A DNA stretch of 64,000 nt from contig JAPLFH010000054.1 in assembly GCA_026390815.1 (NCBI GenBank), forward strand, positions 1 to 64,000, given 5' to 3'. Origin of the DNA: Ignavibacteriales bacterium. Its GTDB lineage: Bacteria > Bacteroidota > Ignavibacteria > Ignavibacteriales > SURF-24. Each line of letters starts with the position of its first letter. Positions within the stretch are counted from its first letter, which is position 1. The translations under genes and the position numbers were made by a program. The notes under the pieces were generated by a model. It was not told the DNA's origin. It searched no databases and saw nothing but the letters and a program-made list of their open reading frames with translations. Below are positions 1 through 8,606 of the stretch, piece by piece.

Positions 1-840
1 AATCAGGCACCAGTAGTAAATGCAGGGATAGACCAGACAATAACATTACCAACCAATTCAGTAACATTAAGTGGAACAGTAACAGATGATGGATTACCGA
101 ATCCACCGGGAACAACAACCAATACGTGGACACAAATAAGCAGACCAGCCGGAGTAACATTCGGTAATGCAAATTCATTAACAAGCACGGCAACATTTCC
201 GAGTTCAGGAACATTCAATTTGATGCTAACAGCAAATGATGGTTCACTATCAAAGACAGATACAGTAAAGATAACTGTTCGTCAAAATCAACCACCACTC
301 GTAAATGCTGGTCCGGACAATGCAATATCACCACCAACAAATAGTGTAACATTGAATGGAATAGCATCAGATGATGGATTACCAAATCCTCCTGGAACTT
401 TAACTAACTCATGGACCCAATCAAGTGGTCCTTTAAGTGTTACTTTTCAAAATGCAAATGCTTTATCAACTATAGCAACTTTTCCAAAATCAGGAACGTA
501 CAAGCTTGTTCTAAGCAGTAATGATGGGCAATTTACATCTACAGATACAATTGTAATTAACATTACAAAACCACCAGTTGTAGATGCTGGTTTGAACCAA
601 CAAATTACATTGCCGGTAGATTCTGTTTTGCTTACTGCAACTGCCGTAGATGACACTTTACCAAATCCACCAGGTAAATTAGTTTTTGCCTGGACAAAAA
701 TAAACGGACCGGGATTGATTACATTTAATCATTCTGATTCACTTAAAACAAAAGCTACTTTTTCTTTGGCAGGTACATATAAAATTCGTTTTGCAGCAAG
801 TGATGGTATTTTTCAATCAACAGATAGTTTAATTGTTGTT
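1..840 (+). repeat. Tandem Ig/PKD-like coding repeats, period about 285 bases
   Basis: Three copies of a roughly 95-codon unit lie head to tail inside the peroxidase gene, starting near bases 1, 286 and 568. Each unit has NAG or DAG near its start, a DDGLPNPPG-like (DDTLPNPPG in copy 3) loop in the middle, a W-T-Q/K segment and an FxSTD-like end. Copies 1 and 2 are closer to each other than to copy 3. The array continues off the left edge, so its full number of units is unknown. These are likely spacer domains holding the heme domain away from the cell surface. Confidence 0.8.
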
Positions 841-3009
841 GTAAAATCAGCACCGACTATTCCGGCATCTCTTAAAACAGTTTCAATTCCTGGTCCTGAT
901 AAAGTTCTTGGTTTTGATCTTACTCAGTTTATAGTAAATAACGATGCTGCTATAAAATTGGGTAAAGCATTATATTGGGATATGCAGGTTGGAAGCGATG
1001 GAGTGCAGGCTTGCGCTAGCTGCCATTTTAATGCTGGGGCTGATACAAGAAGCAAAAATCAAGTTCATCCGGGAGTGTCTGGTACATTTGGATTTGGTAA
1101 AGCTCCAAATTATCAGCTGTCAATGAATGATTTCCCTTTTTCTAAAAATAGAACAGATGATGATATTGTTGGTTCTCAGGGAATATTTAAAACTCAGTTT
1201 ACGGATATAAGTGTGGGAAGTGATGTTGAATCTGGAACGCTTCAAGCTGATAATACCTTTAATGTATCCGGAGTAAACTTAAGAAGAGTAACAGGAAGAA
1301 ATGCACCATCTGTTATTAATGCAGTATATACATATAGAAATTTCTGGGATGGAAGAGCTAATCCGGTATTTAATGGTGTTACTCCATTTGGACCAAGAGA
1401 TCAATCTGCAAAAGTATTAAAAATAATTGGTGGAACAGTTACACCAGTTACAATAGCAGTACCTTTATCAAGCCTGGCTTCGCAGACCGTTGGTCCACCG
1501 CTAAATGAAACGGAAATGTCATTCAATGGAAAAACATTTGCGAAGTTAGGTAAAAAACTTCTTGCGCTTAAACCGCTTGCAAAGCAATTAGTTAGTTTAA
1601 GTGATAGCAGGTTAGGAACATTATCCAGAAATCCTTTACCTGGACTTGATACAAGCATAAGTTACTCATCGTTAATTAAGACTGCTTTCAATTCCCAATG
1701 GTGGAATTCGAATAATGTAATCACGTTTGTAAATGGGCAGCCTGTTATTTCTGGACCTAAGGGGAGTCCACTTACAACAAATGAATTTACACTAATGGAG
1801 GCAAACTTTTCTATGTTCTGGGGATTGGCAATCCAGGCATACGAGCAAACCTTAGTTTCAAACGATTCTAAATTTGATAAATTTAGAGAAGGTACGGCTA
1901 CTCTAACTGCTCAAGAACAACAAGGATTAAATTTATTTATGGGAAAAGGTAAATGTATAACTTGCCATTCCGGTCCAGAATTTACAAACGCATCTGTTTC
2001 TGCGTTCAATCAAAAAGGTCCGATTGACAGAATGATTATGAAAAACGGAGATCCTGCTATTTACGATCTTGGTTTTTATAACATTGCTGTAAGAGCAACA
2101 AATGAAGATTTAGGAATTGGAGCTGATATATTAAACTTTCCACTTTCTTTCAGCAAACAGTTGGTAAATGGAACGGTTATAGATTCAATTCCTTTTAATG
2201 CGAATAATTTCCAGATTGCAGGAGCAATACAACCTGGGGAAAGAATTGCGGTTAATGGAGCTTTCAAAGTTCCATCACTTAGGAATGTGGAATTAACTGG
2301 TCCGTACTTTCACAGTGGTTCAAAAGCTACTTTAAAAGAGGAGGCTATTTTTTACAATGCCGGTGGGCTTTTTAGAAACGCAAATGAAAATCTAAATGAT
2401 ATGCCGCCGGATATAACAGTATTAAATTTGGCATCCTCAGAAGAAGATGCTATCGTTGCTTTTCTTTTAACATTAACGGACGAAAGAGTGCGAAACCAAA
2501 GTGCTCCTTTTGATCATCCTCAAATATTTTTACCGAACGGACATCCGGGTGATCAATTTTCAGTAACTAATGATGGCAGTGGTAAAGCCACAGACAATTT
2601 AGTTGAATTTGCTGCAGTAGGTAGTTCCGGTGGAACACCAATTTCTCCATTCTTAAATGGCAATCCTTTCCTTGCGAAAGCTGGTGCTGAATTGGAAATT
2701 AACAAAGAAAAGGATGTTGAACAGCCGAAAGAATTTTCACTTCAACAGAATTTTCCAAATCCGTTTAATCCAAATACAAAAATTAGGTATTCACTTCCAT
2801 CAAATAGCAGCGTTAAACTAATCATTTATAATATGCTTGGGCAGGAAGTTCGTGTTCTTGTAAACGAAATTCAGGAATCCGGGAGTTATGAAATAAACTG
2901 GGTACCAGATGGAATAGCGTCTGGAATTTATATTTATAGATTGGAAGCGAGAGCCAATGGTGGCACAAGTAATTTTATTTCTTCAAAGAAAATGATTTAT
3001 TTAAAATAG
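1..3009 (+). CDS. Ig/PKD-repeat di-heme cytochrome c peroxidase with T9SS sorting domain (5' partial)
   Basis: The frame is open from base 1, so the start lies upstream of the window; 1002 residues are visible. About three 95-residue Ig/PKD-like repeats come first, beginning near bases 1, 286 and 568, each carrying a DDGLPNPPG-like loop. A MauG/CcpA-type peroxidase domain follows. It has two c-heme motifs, CASCH at 1012-1026 and CITCH at 1954-1968, and the family-typical stretch TGPYFHSGSKATL near 2298. The C-terminus (about 2740-3009) is a T9SS type A sorting domain with NFPNPFNPNTK and a final KMIYLK. Family knowledge says such enzymes reduce hydrogen peroxide or oxidise protein or small-molecule partners. 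The sorting domain implies export across the outer membrane. Whether this one is a peroxidase or a MauG-like oxidase cannot be told from sequence. A strong terminator follows the stop. Confidence 0.9.
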   Translation, partial: NQAPVVNAGIDQTITLPTNSVTLSGTVTDDGLPNPPGTTTNTWTQISRPAGVTFGNANSLTSTATFPSSGTFNLMLTANDGSLSKTDTVKITVRQNQPPLVNAGPDNAISPPTNSVTLNGIASDDGLPNPPGTLTNSWTQSSGPLSVTFQNANALSTIATFPKSGTYKLVLSSNDGQFTSTDTIVINITKPPVVDAGLNQQITLPVDSVLLTATAVDDTLPNPPGKLVFAWTKINGPGLITFNHSDSLKTKATFSLAGTYKIRFAASDGIFQSTDSLIVVVKSAPTIPASLKTVSIPGPDKVLGFDLTQFIVNNDAAIKLGKALYWDMQVGSDGVQACASCHFNAGADTRSKNQVHPGVSGTFGFGKAPNYQLSMNDFPFSKNRTDDDIVGSQGIFKTQFTDISVGSDVESGTLQADNTFNVSGVNLRRVTGRNAPSVINAVYTYRNFWDGRANPVFNGVTPFGPRDQSAKVLKIIGGTVTPVTIAVPLSSLASQTVGPPLNETEMSFNGKTFAKLGKKLLALKPLAKQLVSLSDSRLGTLSRNPLPGLDTSISYSSLIKTAFNSQWWNSNNVITFVNGQPVISGPKGSPLTTNEFTLMEANFSMFWGLAIQAYEQTLVSNDSKFDKFREGTATLTAQEQQGLNLFMGKGKCITCHSGPEFTNASVSAFNQKGPIDRMIMKNGDPAIYDLGFYNIAVRATNEDLGIGADILNFPLSFSKQLVNGTVIDSIPFNANNFQIAGAIQPGERIAVNGAFKVPSLRNVELTGPYFHSGSKATLKEEAIFYNAGGLFRNANENLNDMPPDITVLNLASSEEDAIVAFLLTLTDERVRNQSAPFDHPQIFLPNGHPGDQFSVTNDGSGKATDNLVEFAAVGSSGGTPISPFLNGNPFLAKAGAELEINKEKDVEQPKEFSLQQNFPNPFNPNTKIRYSLPSNSSVKLIIYNMLGQEVRVLVNEIQESGSYEINWVPDGIASGIYIYRLEARANGGTSNFISSKKMIYLK

Positions 3010-3016
3010 TTAATAA

Positions 3017-3055
3017 CAATAAAGCGAGGTTTTTTTTAACCTCGCTTTATTGTTT
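3017..3055 (+). terminator. Rho-independent terminator after the peroxidase gene
   Basis: A 15-bp perfect stem, CAATAAAGCGAGGTT paired with AACCTCGCTTTATTG, surrounds a short T loop and begins 8 bases after the stop codon. A T-rich tail follows. The inverted repeat is nearly symmetrical. Confidence 0.88.
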
Positions 3056-3213
3056 TATGCAATCCTTCCGGCTATATTAGAAATGATTTAATGACTGGTA
3101 CCAAATCACAACATATTAGTTTAACAAGATTGATTATTTCAAAATTTTTATCTAAACTCAATTAAAGGTTAATAGTATTGCAGTATTTTAATGCACAAAA
3201 CCTAATGATTTAG

Positions 3214-3246
3214 TTTGCAAAATTTTACCTATAGGTTTTACATTTC
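3214..3246 (+). promoter_or_regulatory. Possible promoter upstream of the CapK-like gene
   Basis: TTTG at 3214-3217 is followed after 21 bases by TACATTTC at 3239-3246. This fits the Bacteroidota pattern TTTG-N19-21-TAnnTTTG in all but the last base. It lies about 57 bases before the gene start. The rest of the 293-base gap shows nothing else. Confidence 0.35.
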
Positions 3247-3302
3247 CCTTAACGAGGGTCTATCAAATTCGATGATGAATTAAATGTTTTATAGATGTAT
3301 AG

Positions 3303-4616
3303 ATGATAAAAATATATTTTTACCTCCCGCATTTTTTAAAAATTCTAATGGTAAACGTTTATGGATTCATTTTAACCCGGAAGAGGTACACGAAAAAATT
3401 TTTCCAGATTCTTGATTTTTATCTTACAAATGACAAAACTGAAAACTTTCAGCTTGATTATAAAAAAATATCCAATTTAATAAACGGCTCAAAATATTAT
3501 TCACTTAAAAATGAAAATGATTTTTACAGTACTCCATTACTAAATAAGCTTAATGCTAAATTGAGCTATAAGGAAATTATAAACCAAAAATTTGTTAATA
3601 GTTATTTAAGTACTTCCGGAACAACCGGTGAAGTATTTAAATATCCGGTCTCGAATGAATTTTTATATCATCAATGGGCTTTGTTCTGGAAGTTTAGAAT
3701 AATTAATGGCATTAAATTTAATAGTTGGTGTGCTTATCTATACGGAAAACCGCTAATTGAAATTGGAAAGGTTAAACCACCTTTTTGGATTAAAGATTAT
3801 TTTACTAAACAACTTCTTCTTTCTTATCCTCATCTGACTGAAACAACGATTAAAAAATATTTAGAGTTAATAAAAGAAAATAACATTAAATGGATTCATG
3901 GTTATCCTTCTGCATTAATCCAGATGAACAGCCTTGTGCAAAAATTAAAGTTGGAAGATTTAGCCAGAAGTTTAAAACTAATTTTAATTACCTGCAGTTC
4001 AGAAGTTATATATGAATACCAAAAGAAAGAAATTGAACTGACTTTTGGTTGTAATGTAAAACAGTTATATGGATTAACTGAAGGAGCCGCAAATATATTT
4101 GAATGCGAACACTCTAATCTGCATGTTGATGAATCTTTTTCGTTTGTTGAATTTATTAAAGTAGATGGAGAAGGCTCTTGCAAAATTGTTGGAACTAATT
4201 ACCATAATAAAGCTTTCCCATTGCTAAGATACGATACTGGTGATAATGCAATAGTATATAATTCAGATTTTCAATGTCCATGTGGAAGAAAATCAAGAGT
4301 GGTTAAAGAGATTTCCGGAAGAGCTCAGGAAGCGCTTTTCTTAAAAAATAATACCAAGTTAGTTACGGCTCCTCTAATCTTTAAAAAATCTTACAACATC
4401 CGGAGAGCTCAAATAGTACAAAAACAAAAAGGAGAGGCTGAGTTTTGTATTATTAAGGGACCCAAATACACTTTGAAAGATGAAAAAATTCTAATCAGTC
4501 AAATAAAAAACTATCTGGGGAGTGATTTTATATATAACATTACTTATATGGAGAAATTAAAAACTTCTGTACAAGGTAAGGTACCGTTTATTATTAGTGA
4601 AATTAATGGGAAGTAA
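3303..4616 (+). CDS. Phenylacetate-CoA ligase / CapK-like adenylate-forming enzyme
   Basis: This 437-residue protein belongs to the phenylacetate-CoA ligase / CapK (coenzyme F390 synthetase-like) branch of the AMP-binding superfamily. The phosphate-binding loop STSGTTGE is at residues 103-110, the QLYGLTEG motif lies near residue 257, and LRYDTGD near 305 fits the ATP-ribose-binding region. The C-terminal domain has SGRAQE in place of the usual hinge. The reaction is presumably carboxylate activation as an acyl-AMP, with the substrate unknown; relatives sit in polysaccharide and capsule clusters. The start is the first ATG of the frame, but no clear Shine-Dalgarno sequence precedes it, so a later start is possible. 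It stands alone and converges with the FmdB gene. Confidence 0.82.
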   Translation: MIKIYFYLPHFLKILMVNVYGFILTRKRYTKKFFQILDFYLTNDKTENFQLDYKKISNLINGSKYYSLKNENDFYSTPLLNKLNAKLSYKEIINQKFVNSYLSTSGTTGEVFKYPVSNEFLYHQWALFWKFRIINGIKFNSWCAYLYGKPLIEIGKVKPPFWIKDYFTKQLLLSYPHLTETTIKKYLELIKENNIKWIHGYPSALIQMNSLVQKLKLEDLARSLKLILITCSSEVIYEYQKKEIELTFGCNVKQLYGLTEGAANIFECEHSNLHVDESFSFVEFIKVDGEGSCKIVGTNYHNKAFPLLRYDTGDNAIVYNSDFQCPCGRKSRVVKEISGRAQEALFLKNNTKLVTAPLIFKKSYNIRRAQIVQKQKGEAEFCIIKGPKYTLKDEKILISQIKNYLGSDFIYNITYMEKLKTSVQGKVPFIISEINGK

Positions 4617-4658
4617 TAATTTAACTCAGGCTTAATTAATATAAAAGGTACATCGGCT

Positions 4659-4916
4659 TTAATCTTTCTTTGGTGGTGGTACAGTACTCTTTTTAGGTGT
4701 TTCTGATTTTGTTTCCTTAGATGGAGTTTTACTTTTATTTTTATAATCTGTTTGATAAAACCCAGATCCTTTAAAGATTGGACCGGACCCAGAACCAATT
4801 AATCTTTTTAGTTTTCCATTGCATTTTGGGCATATTTTAATATTTTCTTCCGTCATCATCTGAAAAATTTCAAAAGTATAGTCACAATTTGTACACTTAT
4901 AATCGTATGTCGGCAT
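4659..4916 (-). CDS. FmdB-family zinc ribbon protein
   Basis: This 85-residue protein begins MPTYDYKC, the hallmark of the FmdB putative regulatory zinc-ribbon family. C8 and C11 pair with C29 and C32 as two CxxC knuckles. A Gly/Ser linker and a Lys/Pro/Ser-rich tail follow. A Shine-Dalgarno sequence, AGAGGAAAAG, precedes the ATG. The molecular role of the family is not established; it is often described as a transcriptional regulator on thin evidence. Confidence 0.9.
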   Translation of the reverse strand: MPTYDYKCTNCDYTFEIFQMMTEENIKICPKCNGKLKRLIGSGSGPIFKGSGFYQTDYKNKSKTPSKETKSETPKKSTVPPPKKD

Positions 4917-5052
4917 TCTTTTCCTCTAAAGTATTTACAAAAATACTAATTAAAAAAATCGGTTAAAAGTTCCCTTAATATTTTTCTTCATATGTATTGC
5001 AATAGTGCTGCTATTTTAACAATTTTGATTAACAAATTTCCATCTACGTATT

Positions 5053-5715
5053 ATGAAAAAGAAAATCTATTTTATATTTGCGCTTTTATTATTTATTCCA
5101 GGTTGCTTAAACTATTATCAGGAAACTACTTTAAAGACAGATGGCTCTGGTGAAATGTTTATCCATTATTGGATGAAAATGGCTACAGCTCAGGATTCAT
5201 TGATTGTAAATCAATTTGGTATTTTTAATTCTGATTCTATTAGTAAAGAATTTACTTCTAAGTATAATACAATAGAAAACCTTGAGGTTTATAATGATGG
5301 AAAAGATAGTACTATTCATGCCAAAATTGAATTAAGTTTTAAAAATATTGACTCATTAAATAATGCAAAAGCATTTAAGGAAGCAAATTTTTCTCTTAAA
5401 GATGGCGCAGCAGGACAGAAAATTTTTTCGCAATTCATATCCCCAGCAGCAACAGGGTTTGGTTTTGATGCAAGCCTGTTTTCTATTGTTTACGTTTATT
5501 ACCTGCCGGGTGAAATAATTACGCATAATGCTCATGCGAAAAGTTCAAATAAATTAACATGGAAATATAAACTGTCAGAAATTGGAATGGGAAAAACAAT
5601 CACAGCTTCTTACCGTCCTTTCAAATTAAAAGAAACTCCGGTTTGGATTTTTGTACTTGCCATACTTGTTCTATCAGTAGTTATAGTTTTTCTTTTTAGA
5701 AAAAATAAATCATAA
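5053..5715 (+). CDS. Hypothetical lipoprotein with C-terminal membrane helix
   Basis: I do not recognise this 220-residue protein. It opens with a lipoprotein-type signal peptide, a KKK charge followed by a hydrophobic stretch ending FIPGC, giving a lipidated Cys18. The body is mixed alpha/beta with no motif I can name. A single hydrophobic helix, WIFVLAILVLSVVIVFLF, lies near residues 193-213 and is followed by the basic end RKNKS. That topology suggests an envelope protein anchored at both ends. It precedes the prs promoter and appears to be its own unit. Confidence 0.7.
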   Translation: MKKKIYFIFALLLFIPGCLNYYQETTLKTDGSGEMFIHYWMKMATAQDSLIVNQFGIFNSDSISKEFTSKYNTIENLEVYNDGKDSTIHAKIELSFKNIDSLNNAKAFKEANFSLKDGAAGQKIFSQFISPAATGFGFDASLFSIVYVYYLPGEIITHNAHAKSSNKLTWKYKLSEIGMGKTITASYRPFKLKETPVWIFVLAILVLSVVIVFLFRKNKS

Positions 5716-5765
5716 AAACCTTGTTTTTAGATTTTAAACAAGCTAATTGCAGATGAATCAATTTG

Positions 5766-5794
5766 TTGACATACCTTTTAGTTTTACTTATATT
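5766..5794 (+). promoter_or_regulatory. Sigma-70-like promoter upstream of prs
   Basis: A perfect TTGACA at 5766-5771 is followed after 17 bases by TATATT at 5789-5794. The predicted start of transcription is near 5801, about 28 bases before the prs ATG. It would drive prs-rplY-pth. Confidence 0.65.
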
Positions 5795-5828
5795 TAACCC
5801 TTCTTTTTAAGATGAATATTAAAAATTA

Positions 5829-6776
5829 ATGTCAAAAATTGATTTTAGAATTTTTTCAGGAAGTTCTAATCCTAAATTAGCAGAAAGGATTGCCTCTAAT
5901 CTTAAAACAGATTTAGGTGAAATTGAATTACAAAGATTCAGCGATGGTGAGATTTGGGTAAAATATAAAGAAAATATACGCGGTTTAGATATTTTTATTA
6001 TCCAGTCAACTCATCCACCGGCAGAAAACCTGATGGAACTGTTGATTATGATTGATGCTGCTAAAAGAGCATCCGCAAATAGAATAACTGCTGTAATTCC
6101 TTATTTTGGATATGCCAGGCAAGATAGAAAAGATCAACCCCGGGTTTCAATTACTGCAAAATTGGTTGCTAATTTAATAACAATTGCAGGAGCTGATCGT
6201 GTAATTACAATGGATTTACACGCTGCTCAGATTCAGGGATTTTTTGATATTCCTTTTGATCATCTTTATGCATCACCGATTTTTTCGGGATTATTCAGAG
6301 ATCATAAAGAAAACTTAGTACTTGTTTCTCCGGATATTGGTGGAATAAAATTAGCCCGCTCGTATGCAAAAAGACTTCAGGCTAATTTGGTTGTAATCGA
6401 TAAACGAAGACCAAGACCAAATCAAGTTGAAGCGATGAATATTATTGGTAGCGTTCAGGATAAGAATGTACTTATAGTTGATGATTTAATTGATACTGGC
6501 GGTACTTTTGTATCGGCAATTAAGGCATTAAAAGAACAAGGTGCAAAAAAAATTTTTGGTGCTGTTACTCATCCTTTACTTTCGGATGATGCATTCAATA
6601 GATTAGAGAAATCTGATATTGAAAAAATTTATGTTACAGATACCATATATTTGGACGAAACAAGAAAATCAGAAAAATTTGTTGTAAGAACAGCTTCTGA
6701 AATATTTTCCGAAGCTATTTTAAGAACACACAGACACGAGTCAATTAGCTCCTTATTTGAAATTGATAAGGGATAA
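5829..6776 (+). CDS. prs: Ribose-phosphate pyrophosphokinase
   Basis: This 315-residue enzyme makes phosphoribosyl pyrophosphate from ribose 5-phosphate and ATP for purine, pyrimidine, His and Trp synthesis. The opening FSGSSNPKLAERIA, the catalytic flexible-loop region YFGYARQDRKDQPR near residues 93-106 and the PRPP-binding loop VDDLIDTGGT near 217-226 are all intact. Length is normal for class I PRPP synthetases. It is followed 30 bases later by rplY, a common bacterial pairing. Confidence 0.97.
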   Translation: MSKIDFRIFSGSSNPKLAERIASNLKTDLGEIELQRFSDGEIWVKYKENIRGLDIFIIQSTHPPAENLMELLIMIDAAKRASANRITAVIPYFGYARQDRKDQPRVSITAKLVANLITIAGADRVITMDLHAAQIQGFFDIPFDHLYASPIFSGLFRDHKENLVLVSPDIGGIKLARSYAKRLQANLVVIDKRRPRPNQVEAMNIIGSVQDKNVLIVDDLIDTGGTFVSAIKALKEQGAKKIFGAVTHPLLSDDAFNRLEKSDIEKIYVTDTIYLDETRKSEKFVVRTASEIFSEAILRTHRHESISSLFEIDKG

Positions 6777-6806
6777 GGTTTTTTGAATTAATTTACTGGA
6801 GAAAAC

Positions 6807-7442
6807 ATGGCTGAGATTACATTAAATGCCAAAGAAAGAATAATAAGTCGTAAAAGCGCCAACAAACAATTAAGAATAGGTGGAAGAATCCCTGGTATAT
6901 ATTACCATAAGAAAGACGCACCAATTTCTATAGATGTTGCCGAAGCTGCACTTAAACCTTTTGTATACACATCCGAAACGCATATTATTTCCCTCGCTGT
7001 AGAGAATCGGGTTGAATTACCTTGTATCTTGAAAAACATTCAATTCGATCCAATTACAGAGAAAATAGTGCATTTTGATTTATTGGGCATTTCGCGTGAT
7101 GAGAAAATTGAAATAGAAGTTCCACTATTATTCATAGGAAATCCTGTTGGTATTAAACAGGGTGGAATGTTGCAACAAATAATTCATAAAATTCTTGTTG
7201 AATGTTTACCTGCCGATATACCAGAGCATATAGAAGTAAAAATTGAACAACTTAGTATTGGCGATGCAATTCATGCTGCCGATATTAAAATTGATAAGGT
7301 TAAAATATTAAATGCTCCAGATGCAGTATTAGTAACCGTAGTACCACCTAAGGTTGAAAAGGAAGCTACGCCTGCTGAAGGTGAAGAAGTAAAAGAACCA
7401 GAAGTAATTACTAAAGGCAAAGTAGAAAAAGAAGAAGAATAA
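6807..7442 (+). CDS. rplY: 50S ribosomal protein L25 (long TL5/Ctc form)
   Basis: This 211-residue protein binds 5S rRNA. It is the long Ctc/TL5 type: an N-terminal 5S-binding domain (RKSANKQLRIGGRIPGIYYH) is followed by a second beta domain and an acidic Glu-rich tail from about residue 185. A Shine-Dalgarno sequence, CTGGAG, precedes the ATG. It sits between prs and pth, with the pth start 5 bases after its stop, the usual prs-ctc-pth order. Confidence 0.95.
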   Translation: MAEITLNAKERIISRKSANKQLRIGGRIPGIYYHKKDAPISIDVAEAALKPFVYTSETHIISLAVENRVELPCILKNIQFDPITEKIVHFDLLGISRDEKIEIEVPLLFIGNPVGIKQGGMLQQIIHKILVECLPADIPEHIEVKIEQLSIGDAIHAADIKIDKVKILNAPDAVLVTVVPPKVEKEATPAEGEEVKEPEVITKGKVEKEEE

Positions 7443-7447
7443 TTTAA

Positions 7448-8020
7448 TTGCGTGCGGTAATCGGTTTAGGTAATATTGGTAAACGATACGAATTTACAAG
7501 ACACAATGCTGGGTTTTTATTACTCGATTTTTTCGCAAATCAAAACCGGCTTTTATTCTCATCTTCCAAACAAAATTATTATTATGTGGCGGGAGAATTA
7601 CAGAATTTTCCTTTTGTGTTAGCTAAACCTACTACGTTTATGAATCTTAGTGGTATAGCCGCTGTGGAATTAACAGAAAAATATGTTATAGATAAAAATG
7701 ATTTATTAGTGCTTTGTGATGATGTTCATTTAGATTTTGGCAAGTTGCGGATACGCCAATCAGGCGGCGATGGTGGTCATAATGGAATCAAATCGATAAC
7801 TTATCATCTTAATTCCAATCTGTTCCCTCGGTTAAGAATTGGTATTGGAAAAGATTTCAAAGATGGGATGATGACTGATTATGTATTGGATAAATTTAAT
7901 GATGATGAAATAGAACAAATGAAAACATCTTTCAAATTCTGGAGTAACCTGATAGCTGAATTTATTAAAGGTGGAACCAGTTTGATGCTAGATTATTACA
8001 GCAACGCTATTAAACTTTAA
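7448..8020 (+). CDS. pth: Peptidyl-tRNA hydrolase
   Basis: This 190-residue enzyme releases peptides from prematurely dropped peptidyl-tRNA. The catalytic His19 lies in the TRHNAGF motif. KPTTFMNLSG, CDDVHLDFG and GGDGGHNGIKS are intact. The start codon is TTG at 7448; no in-frame ATG is available near the conserved N-terminus (RAVIGLGNIG). The rplY stop is 5 bases upstream, so translation is probably coupled. Confidence 0.95.
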   Translation: MRAVIGLGNIGKRYEFTRHNAGFLLLDFFANQNRLLFSSSKQNYYYVAGELQNFPFVLAKPTTFMNLSGIAAVELTEKYVIDKNDLLVLCDDVHLDFGKLRIRQSGGDGGHNGIKSITYHLNSNLFPRLRIGIGKDFKDGMMTDYVLDKFNDDEIEQMKTSFKFWSNLIAEFIKGGTSLMLDYYSNAIKL

Positions 8021-8120
8021 CAATAAGTCGGATATTATTTTTTATATTAAAGTACTTGATTAAGATGTAGAAATTATAGAATTTTGCAAAGCATATAAAT
8101 AACAATGTACAAACCCTGTT

Positions 8121-8160
8121 TCTCGCATTTGCGGGAGGCCATTAGTCCAAAGGGAGGTGA
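8121..8160 (+). promoter_or_regulatory. Leader hairpin and Shine-Dalgarno of rpsF
   Basis: TCTCGC at 8121-8126 can pair with GCGGGA at 8131-8136 around an ATTT loop. Fifteen bases later the strong Shine-Dalgarno AGGGAGGTGA lies at 8151-8160. The hairpin sits where S6:S18-binding autoregulatory leaders are known in other bacteria. I cannot match the known leader motif with confidence. The Shine-Dalgarno decides the rpsF start, because it covers the alternative GTG at 8157. Confidence 0.4.
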
Positions 8161-8168
8161 ACCAGGAC

Positions 8169-8576
8169 ATGCAAAAAAACAACTACGAAAGCGCAGTAAT
8201 AATAAATGCTGCAATCGAAGAAGATCAAATCGAAGCTGCTATTAAAAGAATCGAAGATATAATTCGTGTTAATGGTGGTGAAATGGTTGACGTTGACAAA
8301 TGGGGCAGAAAAAGACTCGCATATACAGTCAACAAAACAAAGAGCGGTTATTATGTTATTATTAGATTTGTTGCACCGCCAGAATTGATTTCAAAACTTG
8401 AAAGGATGTACCAGTTAGATGAATATATCCTACGCTACTTAACAATCAAACTTGATAAATTCGCTTTAGAATATCTCGATAAAAGCAAAGCACTAAAAGA
8501 TCAAGAAAAGCTTGATGCTCTTTTGGCTGAATCGGCAGAAACTTTACCAGGTGAAATTTTAGCAAACGAAGTATAA
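8169..8576 (+). CDS. rpsF: 30S ribosomal protein S6
   Basis: This 135-residue protein pairs with S18 on the 30S platform. The S6 fold is clear: YESAVIINA, then DKWGRKRLAYTVNKTKSGYY, then LDEYILRYLTIKL. I place the start at ATG 8169 rather than the in-frame GTG at 8157, because that GTG lies within the Shine-Dalgarno sequence and ATG 8169 has an 8-base spacing from it. It is first in the conserved rpsF-ssb-rpsR-rplI operon. The C-terminus is slightly longer than the E. coli-type core. Confidence 0.95.
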   Translation: MQKNNYESAVIINAAIEEDQIEAAIKRIEDIIRVNGGEMVDVDKWGRKRLAYTVNKTKSGYYVIIRFVAPPELISKLERMYQLDEYILRYLTIKLDKFALEYLDKSKALKDQEKLDALLAESAETLPGEILANEV

Positions 8577-8606
8577 AAACTAAACGATTCTATGGAGGAT
8601 TAAAGC

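Noticed and set aside
3-218. Minus-strand ORF across the first Ig repeat
   Set aside because: It is a shadow of the repeated coding sequence on the plus strand, with codon bias giving a second open frame.
1-840. Possible CRISPR or satellite array
   Set aside because: The 285-base period keeps a single reading frame and encodes Ig-like domains, with no short identical repeats or spacers.
8157-8168. GTG start for rpsF
   Set aside because: It falls inside the AGGGAGGTGA Shine-Dalgarno; ATG 8169 has proper spacing.
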